A stretch of 30,289 bases of DNA, taken from assembly GCA_019408975.1 (NCBI GenBank), contig DXVA01000003.1, positions 14,164 through 44,452 of the forward strand. Direction: 5' to 3'. The notes beneath the pieces are model-generated. The model had not been told where the DNA came from. It saw nothing but the letters and a program-made list of their open reading frames with translations, and did not search any database. Numbering within the stretch: the stretch's first letter is position 1; every line of letters begins with the position of its first letter. Origin of the DNA: Lentisphaeria bacterium (GTDB lineage Bacteria > Verrucomicrobiota > Lentisphaeria > Victivallales > UBA1829). Shown in pieces: positions 16,044 to 22,952 of the stretch. The translations under genes were made by a program, and so were the position numbers.

Positions 16044-17141
16044 ATGAAAATCAACGTAAAAAGAGAACTCCTACTGAAGGCGCTTCAGAAAGTCTGCAAC
16101 ATCATCGGAAGCAGAACCACTCTCCCTGTTCTTGCAAACGTCATGATGGAAGCGGAAAACAACAAGCTGACCTTTACAACAACCGATCTTGAACTCAGAA
16201 TCACGACTTCCATTGAAGCGGAAGTGGAAAAAAGCGGCAAGACGACTCTGCCTGCAAAACGTCTTCTCGGACTTGTTTCCAAGTTCAAGGGCGATACCGT
16301 CAGCTTTGACACCAATGAAAACCATCATACCAAAATCAGCTGCGGAACAGCCGATTTCATGATTCTCGGGCTTACTCCCGATGATTTCCCCGTCCCGGTT
16401 GATTTCACGGCTCAGAGAACCATTAAAATCAAACAGGGAGACCTTGCGCGCATCATCGACCGCATTTCCTATGCAGTCAGCCTGGATGATTCCAGAAAGG
16501 TGCTCCAGGGAATTTTCTTCTCCATCAAGGAGGGAAATCTGACCGCTGTCGCCACGGACGGCAAACGTCTCGCACTTGTGGAAAAGCTTCTGGATGAGGC
16601 TCCCGTCGGTTCCGACGGCGATATTATCGTCACTTTGAAAGCCGCGAATGAAATCAAGCGGATTCTTGAAAAGGACGGCGATGTCGTCATTGAAATCGGT
16701 GAAAAACAGGCTGTTTTCAAAGTCGATTCCACAATGATCTATTCCAAACTGATCGATGGCAACTACCCGAATTACAAGCAGGTGATCCCGGCTTCTTTCG
16801 CCAAAAAGATTTCCGTTCCGTGTTCGGATTTCATCGATGCTCTGGAAATCGTCAGCATTCCGCTGTTCGATGCCTCCTCTTCTTACGTGAAGATTACATT
16901 TACCGGCAATAAACTGATGTTTGAGGCGAACAGCAACATCGGTGAAGGTAAAGAGCACATTGCGATCGAATATGAAGGCGAGGAGATGTCCCTTTCCTTC
17001 AATCCGCAGTTCCTTTCCGATCCGTTCAAACACATCGGCGTGGACAACGTCAATATCAAGATCAATGATGCATTCAGCCCGATCGCGATTGAAAGCGGTG
17101 ACGGTTTCCTGTATGTGATCATGCCGATGAGAAACAAATAA
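16044..17141 (+). CDS. dnaN: DNA polymerase III beta sliding clamp
   Basis: The beta clamp is a dimeric ring that tethers the replicase to DNA. The 365-residue protein is of normal length with three clamp domains. Domain 1 starts MKINVKRELLLKALQKVCNIIGSRTTLPVLANV (residues 1-33). Domain 2 contains LQGIFFSIKEGNLTAVATDGKRLALVE. Domain 3 ends with the conserved PMRNK variant of the PMR tail that helps form the binding pocket. GAGGA lies 8 bases before ATG 16044. It is followed by a hairpin and recF, the conserved dnaN-recF order; dnaA is not upstream in this window. Confidence 0.97.
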   Translation: MKINVKRELLLKALQKVCNIIGSRTTLPVLANVMMEAENNKLTFTTTDLELRITTSIEAEVEKSGKTTLPAKRLLGLVSKFKGDTVSFDTNENHHTKISCGTADFMILGLTPDDFPVPVDFTAQRTIKIKQGDLARIIDRISYAVSLDDSRKVLQGIFFSIKEGNLTAVATDGKRLALVEKLLDEAPVGSDGDIIVTLKAANEIKRILEKDGDVVIEIGEKQAVFKVDSTMIYSKLIDGNYPNYKQVIPASFAKKISVPCSDFIDALEIVSIPLFDASSSYVKITFTGNKLMFEANSNIGEGKEHIAIEYEGEEMSLSFNPQFLSDPFKHIGVDNVNIKINDAFSPIAIESGDGFLYVIMPMRNK

Positions 17142-17173
17142 CGGGGCTTTCCGATTTGTTTGACTGAATCCTT

Positions 17174-17202
17174 CCCCCGGAATTTTTCCGGGGGATATTT
17201 TA
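17174..17202 (+). terminator. Hairpin between dnaN and recF, terminator or attenuator
   Basis: CCCCCGGAA (17174-17182) pairs with TTCCGGGGG (17186-17194) around three T, followed by ATATTTTATATT. The stem is strong but the T-tract is interrupted. It lies 32 bases after the dnaN stop and 17 bases before recF ATG. The 17-base core recurs inside recF at 17241-17257. Confidence 0.7.
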
Positions 17203-17211
17203 TATTATGAT

Positions 17212-18285
17212 ATGCTGAATGAACTGAAACTTGAAAATTTCCGGAATTTTTCCGGGGCTTCCCTGTCTTTTCAGTCCGGTTCCGTCATATTCAGGGGAGC
17301 AAACGGGCAGGGGAAGACGAGTCTTCTGGAATCCGTTTTCTTTATCGCGAATCTCCGTTCTTTCCGGACTTCTCAAACCAGAGAGATCAAGAAAATCGGT
17401 TCACAGTCATTCCGTCTGGGAGTCAGCATCAAGCGGAATGAGAAATGGAATACCAGGCTGGAACTGGAAGCGGGAAATGTGCGCAGCCTTAAAATAGACG
17501 GCCTGCCGATTTCTAAAGCAAGCGATTTCACTGGACGTATCAAAACGATTGCTTTTTTGCCTGACGATCCGTTTATCATCAATGGTCCGTCCCAGTTGCG
17601 GCGGCGTTTTTTCGATATGTTCATCTGTATGCTGGACCGTGAATATTTTACAGCGCTTCAGCACTATTCTTCGGCTTTGAAATCCCGTAATTTCATTTTG
17701 AAAAGTAAAAATCTGAACCGCGATATTCTGCTTTCATATAACTCCCTGCTTGCTTCTTCGGGAGAAAAAATCATAAAATTGAGGTTGAAATACAATCAGC
17801 TTCTTTCTGACGGAATGAAGAATATCTTAATGGAGATTCGTCCGGAGCTTGCTGATTTCAAAATCCGGATGCGTTATGCAAAAGAGACCGAGGACAGAGA
17901 ATCCTTCATGAGAAAGCTGGAATCCGATTTTTCCAGAGATGTGCAGAAAGGTTTTACCGCGTTCGGTCCTCATCTGGATGATTTCGACTTTATTGTGGAT
18001 GGCAGGTCGCTGCGTTTTTACGGGTCGCGCGGACAATGCCGCATGGCGTCGCTGTGCCTGAAACTGGCGGAACTGGAGATTGTTAAAACGAATTCGCCAA
18101 GTGACAACGATACGGTGGTTCTGGTAGATGATGCAACGGGAGACCTGGATGCGAAAGCCAAATTTTCATTTTTTTCAAAAATTTCAATGGCGGGGCAGAT
18201 TTTCTATGCGTTCACGGAACTGCCGGATGATGGATTTTTCAGTGAATCGCAAATATTTCAAGTGGAAAACGGAACAGTTTCATAA
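17212..18285 (+). CDS. recF: DNA replication and repair protein RecF
   Basis: RecF is an SMC-like ATPase that loads RecA at single-strand gaps with RecO and RecR. The 357-residue protein has Walker A GANGQGKTS at 29-37, LRSFRT near 48-53, LPDDPFIINGPSQLRRRFFD, the signature YGSRGQCRMASLCLKLAELE, and a Walker B-like VVLVDDATGDLD. The signature and D-loop differ slightly from the common SRGQQRTLALALKLAE and LLLDDVFSELD. ATG 17212 has no evident ribosome binding site: the nearest G-rich run is inside the upstream hairpin stem. Translation may depend on that structure. Codons 10-15 lie in a second copy of the hairpin core. Confidence 0.95.
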   Translation: MLNELKLENFRNFSGASLSFQSGSVIFRGANGQGKTSLLESVFFIANLRSFRTSQTREIKKIGSQSFRLGVSIKRNEKWNTRLELEAGNVRSLKIDGLPISKASDFTGRIKTIAFLPDDPFIINGPSQLRRRFFDMFICMLDREYFTALQHYSSALKSRNFILKSKNLNRDILLSYNSLLASSGEKIIKLRLKYNQLLSDGMKNILMEIRPELADFKIRMRYAKETEDRESFMRKLESDFSRDVQKGFTAFGPHLDDFDFIVDGRSLRFYGSRGQCRMASLCLKLAELEIVKTNSPSDNDTVVLVDDATGDLDAKAKFSFFSKISMAGQIFYAFTELPDDGFFSESQIFQVENGTVS

Positions 18286-18306
18286 CTATTTTTAAGAGGT
18301 ATCTGT

Positions 18307-19518
18307 ATGTATAAAAGTATCGTATGCCGTTATCATGAAATAGCGACCAAGGGGCATAATCGTTCGATGTTTGAGAACAAACTTATCACGAATATGCGGA
18401 TTTTATGTGAATATGACGGAATTGCGGAACTGGTTTTTCAGCGTATCCGCGGGCGTATTTTCATCAGAAAACCGAAAAACGGCGTATTTTCTTCCGAGGA
18501 ACTGGAAAAGGTGAAAAATGTGCTTTCCAGAAGTTTCGGTCTGGAATCTTTTTCTCCGGTGATTGAATGTGAACCTGATATCAGCCGGATTCTGGACGTC
18601 ATCGGGGAAAGCGCAAAGGAAACCTTTGAAGAAAAATTGAAGACATGCAGCGTCGTTCAATTCAGAACCCGTGCAAGGCGCAGCGACAAAACTTTTCCGC
18701 TGCGTTCCAAAGAAATTGAAATCGAATCTGCCACGCGGCTTCAGGAAATTTTCGGAGAGAAAATTAAAGTGAACCTCGATCACCCTGAAATTTCAATCGG
18801 CGTTGAGGTCAGGGATAAGATCGCACTCGTTTATTATGAAACTTTCAAAGGTCCCGGAGGACTTCCCGTAGGCACGAATTCTCATGTCCTGGCGCTTCTT
18901 TCCGGCGGAATTGACTCGCCCGTCGCATGCCATATGATCATGAAACGCGGCTGTCACGTGGATTTTCTGACATTTCACAGTTTTCCCTATACGCCTATGG
19001 AATCCGTAGACAAAGTCAGACGTCTTGCTTCCGTTCTGAACCGGTATCAGAAAAAGGGGCGGCTTTATTCCTGCAATATTTCGGAGCTTCAAAAACTGAT
19101 CCGTGACAATTGCAATCCACGCTACCGGACGATTCTTTATCGCCGGCAGATGATGCGGATCGCGGAAAAAATCTGCCGGTTCCAGAAATTGAATGCAATC
19201 GTTACCGGAGAGTCTGTCGGACAGGTTGCCAGCCAGACTATTGTAAATCTTTCGATCATCAATGATGCCACGCGCATGCTGATCCTGCGCCCGCTGGCGG
19301 GCCTGGACAAACTGGAATCCATTGAACGTGCTGAAAAAATAGGAACTTATGATATTTCCATTGAAGCATTTCCGGACAGCTGCACTGTGTTTGCGCCGCC
19401 CTCCCCTGCGGTGGCTGCAAAATTCTACCTGGTGGAAGAGGAGGAGAAAAAAATTCCGAATCTGGAGGAAGAACTGGAAAAAGCATTTCGTTCAATTGAA
19501 AAATACGAGGATCTTTAA
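18307..19518 (+). CDS. thiI: tRNA 4-thiouridine synthase ThiI
   Basis: ThiI adenylates U8 of tRNA and transfers sulfur to give s4U, and can supply sulfur for thiamine. The 403-residue protein has an N-terminal ferredoxin-like domain with GRIFI, a THUMP domain at about 60-180, and a PP-loop AANH domain with LLSGGIDSPVA at 197-207. TGESVGQVASQT and ILRPLAGLDK are conserved. A conserved cysteine lies in PDSCTVFAPPSP (Cys359). There is no C-terminal rhodanese domain, as in Bacillus-type and unlike E. coli ThiI, so a separate sulfur carrier is needed. AAGAGG precedes ATG 18307, 21 bases after recF. Confidence 0.95.
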   Translation: MYKSIVCRYHEIATKGHNRSMFENKLITNMRILCEYDGIAELVFQRIRGRIFIRKPKNGVFSSEELEKVKNVLSRSFGLESFSPVIECEPDISRILDVIGESAKETFEEKLKTCSVVQFRTRARRSDKTFPLRSKEIEIESATRLQEIFGEKIKVNLDHPEISIGVEVRDKIALVYYETFKGPGGLPVGTNSHVLALLSGGIDSPVACHMIMKRGCHVDFLTFHSFPYTPMESVDKVRRLASVLNRYQKKGRLYSCNISELQKLIRDNCNPRYRTILYRRQMMRIAEKICRFQKLNAIVTGESVGQVASQTIVNLSIINDATRMLILRPLAGLDKLESIERAEKIGTYDISIEAFPDSCTVFAPPSPAVAAKFYLVEEEEKKIPNLEEELEKAFRSIEKYEDL

Positions 19519-19541
19519 TATATTGTAGGATGAATCAAAAC

Positions 19542-19553
19542 TTGAACGTTCAA
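19542..19553. promoter_or_regulatory. 12-bp perfect palindrome before the PHP gene
   Basis: TTGAACGTTCAA is its own reverse complement and lies between thiI and the PHP-domain gene, 18 bases before the ATG and just before the GGGAG ribosome binding site. It could be an operator or a chance palindrome. Confidence 0.35.
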
Positions 19554-19571
19554 AACAAAAGGGAGTGCTCT

Positions 19572-20921
19572 ATGAACGCAAAGAAAGTACTTGATGATTT
19601 AAGCTTCAGGCTGGACAGTTTTAATCCTGCTGAAAGAAAAAATGCTCTTGAGGAGTTTAAAAAAGCATTTGTAACGACGGGAGAATCCTTTCTGTGCGAA
19701 AAAAATGACAACAATATGCATTGCCATACCTTTTTTTCATTCAATGGTTATGGATATTCTCCGACTCATGTGGCATGCTGGGCAAAAGCGGAACGTCTGT
19801 TTTCAGCCGGATTGATTGATTTCGACGTGCTCGACGGAGTGGATGAATTTCTTGCCGCAGCACGTGAACTTGATATTCGCGCATCCTGCGGCGTGGAATC
19901 CCGTGTCGTTGTCAAGGAAATGCTGGATAAAGTGATCAATTCCCCCGGCGAACCGGGAATCGCCTACCATCTCGGAGTCGGTTTCACAACTTCCGGAATT
20001 CCTGCGGAACAAAGAAAATATCTGGATGCCATGAAATCTGCGGCGAATGCAAGAACCCGCGGCATTGTGGAGAAAGTGAATCCGGCACTTTCCCCGCTGG
20101 AACTGGATTTTGAAAAAGATGTCCTGACTTTGACCCCCGGAGGAAATGCAACGGAGCGCCATGTCTGTATGGCATACGCTGAAAAGGCGGTGAAACTTTT
20201 TAATACTCCCGTCAAATTGGCAGGCTTTTGGGCGTCAAAACTCGGAATGACGGAAGAAGAAGCCTTGAAATTGATTCAGAATTCCGTCAAATTACAGGGT
20301 GTAATCCGTTCCAAGATGATGAAATCCGGCGGTCCCGGTTATGTGAAACCTGATCCGTCATCTTTTCCGTCACTTGAAGCCATGAATCAGTTTACGATCA
20401 AATCAGGAGCCATTCCGAGTATTGCGTGGCTGAACGGAGATTCGGATGGAGAAGCCGATCCTGACGCTCTGCTTGATCTTCATGAATCCTATGGTGCGGC
20501 AATGTTCAATCTGATACCGGACCGCAACTGGAATTTTGTCGATCCTGCCGTCAAAGCTTCGAAAGTGGCTAATATGGACAAGATCATTGCCAGCTGCCTG
20601 AAACGTGATATGCCGGTTTTCTGCGGGACGGAAATGAATGCCGCCGGTCAGAAACTGGTGGATACTTTTGCCGAACCTGCTCTTGCCGGACATTTGAAAA
20701 CTTTTGTGGACGGAGCCGCCATTCTGAATGCCCATACGATTCTTTCAAGGTTCGGACTCGGTTTTCTGAGTGACTGGTCGAAAGGGACTTTCGGTGGAAA
20801 TAAAGCTGTCAGAAATGATTTCTATATTCGTTTCGGCAGAGCTGCACATCCGTCAATTATAGATAAAATGACGGGGATAGATGAAAATGCAAAAGTATCT
20901 GATATTGAAAAATTTATCTGA
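19572..20921 (+). CDS. PHP-domain protein of unknown substrate
   Basis: The 449-residue protein begins after a helical segment with a PHP-like metal site: NMHCHTFFSFNGYGYSP (His50, His52), LDGVDEFLAAARELDI, CGVESRV (Glu109), then His133 and, much later, FCGTEMNAAG (Glu354). PHP proteins are metal-dependent phosphoesterases or polymerase proofreading domains. Here about 200 residues of helical insertion (150-340) separate the early and late parts of the domain, with NATERHVCMAYAEKAVKLF and LGMTEEEALKLI. The substrate is unknown. ATG 19572 with GGGAG 9 bases upstream is preferred to an ATG 42 bases earlier. It follows thiI and ends at a clear terminator. Confidence 0.78.
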   Translation: MNAKKVLDDLSFRLDSFNPAERKNALEEFKKAFVTTGESFLCEKNDNNMHCHTFFSFNGYGYSPTHVACWAKAERLFSAGLIDFDVLDGVDEFLAAARELDIRASCGVESRVVVKEMLDKVINSPGEPGIAYHLGVGFTTSGIPAEQRKYLDAMKSAANARTRGIVEKVNPALSPLELDFEKDVLTLTPGGNATERHVCMAYAEKAVKLFNTPVKLAGFWASKLGMTEEEALKLIQNSVKLQGVIRSKMMKSGGPGYVKPDPSSFPSLEAMNQFTIKSGAIPSIAWLNGDSDGEADPDALLDLHESYGAAMFNLIPDRNWNFVDPAVKASKVANMDKIIASCLKRDMPVFCGTEMNAAGQKLVDTFAEPALAGHLKTFVDGAAILNAHTILSRFGLGFLSDWSKGTFGGNKAVRNDFYIRFGRAAHPSIIDKMTGIDENAKVSDIEKFI

Positions 20922-20955
20922 ATGACGATAAATTGACGGATAAATAGGCAAAAGG

Positions 20956-20983
20956 GCAGAGCGTTAAAATCCTCTGCTTTTTT
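20956..20983 (+). terminator. Intrinsic terminator after the PHP gene
   Basis: GCAGAG (20956-20961) pairs with CTCTGC (20972-20977) around a 10-base loop, followed by six T. It closes the dnaN-to-PHP transcription unit. Confidence 0.8.
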
Positions 20984-21118
20984 GCTGTTTTTGAAAACAA
21001 AAGTATAAAGGCTCTATCCCAGTTCTGCATTCAGCAGGAGCTGCCTGCCCTCTTTTCAAAGTAAACTGATTCCGCAGAATATTTCAGAAAGAAAATTCCG
21101 ATTTTTTTCATTTTGCTA

Positions 21119-21146
21119 TTGACAAAACGGAAATTTTCGTTATAAT
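21119..21146 (+). promoter_or_regulatory. Sigma70-type promoter with internal operator-like palindrome
   Basis: TTGACA (21119-21124) and TATAAT (21141-21146) are both perfect, with a 16-base spacer. An imperfect palindrome AACGGAAATTTTCGTT (21126-21141, 14 of 16 positions symmetric) fills the spacer. The start codon of the LacI gene is 39 bases downstream. The location is what autorepression by the LacI protein would need. Confidence 0.7.
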
Positions 21147-21184
21147 TATAGTTAATCGAGTAATCATAAAAGGAGAGTGCAAGG

Positions 21185-22162
21185 ATGGCGGTGACAATGA
21201 AAGATATTGCGGAACGGGCGGGAGTTTCCCGCCCCGTGGTCTGCGCCGTCCTTGGAGGAAAGTCAACCTGCCGGGTTTCCGATGAGAAGAAACAACGCAT
21301 TCTCGAACTGGTGAAGGAACTCGGTTTTCAACCTAATTTACAGGCACAGCGCCTGCGCTCGGGAAAAACCAGAACGGTCGGTATTCTTTTCGCAAGTTTC
21401 CGCGACCGGATCATCGGAGACGTCATGATGGAACTTTACCGGCGTCTCCTGAAATCCGGTTACACCAGTATTTTTGCAATCTGGGAAAAAGCTTCGGAAA
21501 TCGAGCAGGCATATAAGAATGTGACTCGCAATCAGGTGGACGGGATCATAACCTGTGATTATCATCCGGAATGGATTCAGGAAAAGATTCCGGTTGTGGT
21601 TTATGGAAGACAATATCCCGGAACAGATTGTATTTCAATTGATTACAGTACGGCGTTTTCGGAAGCGGCGGAATATCTGCGTTCGCTCGGTCACAGCCGT
21701 TTCGGATATATCGGATGTAACAGAGAACGTTATGAAAATTATACCGCCGCCATGAAAAAATACGGCCTTACAGACAGCAATTATGTCTTTGACGGGATGG
21801 GGTTTCCTGAAAACGGAATCAAAGGAATGCAGTTTTTCCTGCAGATGGAAAAACCGCCGACCGCGATTTTCTGTCATAACGATTCCGTTGCGCTTTCCGC
21901 AATGGCGGAAGCACAGCGGAACGGGCTTGAGATCGGCTCCGATATTTCGATCATCGGAATAGACAATACTTTGGAATCCGGTTTCTCGTATCCGGCTTTG
22001 ACGACGATTGATACTTTTATCGGACAGAAAGCCGGCATCATGGTGGATCTGCTTCTGGAACGTTTCGAAACTCCTGAAAAGCAGGCGGAGTCACTGATTT
22101 TAAAGTCCAAACTTATCATACGGAAATCTTGCGGCCCGGCAAGGGAAAGGATAAAATTATGA
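21185..22162 (+). CDS. LacI-family transcriptional regulator
   Basis: This 325-residue DNA-binding protein represses or activates sugar genes. The LacI helix-turn-helix and hinge are intact: [22 protein letters not shown] at 4-25, [32 protein letters not shown] to about 62. The periplasmic-binding-like effector domain follows with [61 protein letters not shown] and [11 protein letters not shown] 21185 has AGGAG 9 bases upstream. Its stop overlaps the pseudopilin start (ATGA), so the regulator and pilin are translationally coupled. It probably controls this carbohydrate cassette from the promoter just upstream; the ligand is unknown. Confidence 0.95.
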   Translation: MAVTMKDIAERAGVSRPVVCAVLGGKSTCRVSDEKKQRILELVKELGFQPNLQAQRLRSGKTRTVGILFASFRDRIIGDVMMELYRRLLKSGYTSIFAIWEKASEIEQAYKNVTRNQVDGIITCDYHPEWIQEKIPVVVYGRQYPGTDCISIDYSTAFSEAAEYLRSLGHSRFGYIGCNRERYENYTAAMKKYGLTDSNYVFDGMGFPENGIKGMQFFLQMEKPPTAIFCHNDSVALSAMAEAQRNGLEIGSDISIIGIDNTLESGFSYPALTTIDTFIGQKAGIMVDLLLERFETPEKQAESLILKSKLIIRKSCGPARERIKL

Positions 22163-22914
22163 TATGCCGCCAAAAAGTTGAAGCTGCCGGCAATGGAAAG
22201 AAATTCTTCTTTTCATCATCAGTTTGCAGACTGGATTTTTTCACATTGATAGAACTTCTTATCGTAATTGCAATCATAGCGATTTTAGCCTCAATGCTTC
22301 TGCCTGCATTGAATAAGGCAAGGGAATCTGTGAACAGAGTTGACTGCATGAACAAACAGCGGCAAATCGGCGTTGCCCTTATGGATTATGCAGGCGATTA
22401 CAAAACTTTACCGATCGGCAGTTGGAACGACGGTTTAAACAATATTTACTGGCAGAGTTCCATTCTCAAAATTTTGGACTCGAAAAGCAGTATAGCCGCA
22501 TCTTCAAAAGCGTTTCGCTGTCCCGGTGACAAGAGGAAAAATAAATATTTTCTCTCTTTTGCAATTAACGGTCATCTTCTGCCCGGTTTTTCTTTCGGTT
22601 CCGGGACATTTTCCAGAGAATCTGCAAATATTCTTAAATTAAAAAAGTCTTCAAGAACTGCATTGCTGGTCGATGGAACCGATGGCGACAGCGGGACAAA
22701 TGTCTTTACGGCATATTCAAGCACTTTAGGCTGCATGACAGTCGGCAGCAGTACTTACCGCCTTGCCATGTTTCATAATCTTGGCGCAAATCTGATTTAT
22801 GTAGACCTCCATGGGGAATACCATAAACTGCCTACTGCGATCGGCTCCGTCATCCCGCCTGAAATTATCCACAGAGTCAAACCTTCCGGCGGTCAATGGA
22901 TTTATGCGGAATAA
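22159..22914 (+). CDS. Type II secretion-like pseudopilin with H-X9-D domain
   Basis: The 251-residue protein has a long leader, then the prepilin motif [20 protein letters not shown] at 27-46 with Glu32 at the conserved +5 position, followed by a helix [20 protein letters not shown] and a globular domain. Near the C-terminus [16 protein letters not shown] (His206, Asp216) is the H-X9-D(G) element of prepilin-type processing-associated proteins. The residue before the cleavage site is Phe27, not Gly, as I recall for many Lentisphaerota homologues. The start ATG 22159 overlaps the LacI stop (ATGA); a TTG 30 bases earlier is less likely. Its position between a regulator and a glycosidase suggests a role in export or display of the following enzyme. 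No secretin, ATPase or peptidase gene is in the window. Confidence 0.9.
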   Translation: MICRQKVEAAGNGKKFFFSSSVCRLDFFTLIELLIVIAIIAILASMLLPALNKARESVNRVDCMNKQRQIGVALMDYAGDYKTLPIGSWNDGLNNIYWQSSILKILDSKSSIAASSKAFRCPGDKRKNKYFLSFAINGHLLPGFSFGSGTFSRESANILKLKKSSRTALLVDGTDGDSGTNVFTAYSSTLGCMTVGSSTYRLAMFHNLGANLIYVDLHGEYHKLPTAIGSVIPPEIIHRVKPSGGQWIYAE

Positions 22915-22952
22915 ATTTAACATTTCAATACAAAAAAAGGAAAGGAATCGTT

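Noticed and set aside
16071..17033. A 320-codon minus-strand frame opposite dnaN
   Set aside because: dnaN is full length; the antisense frame is a by-product of its codon use.
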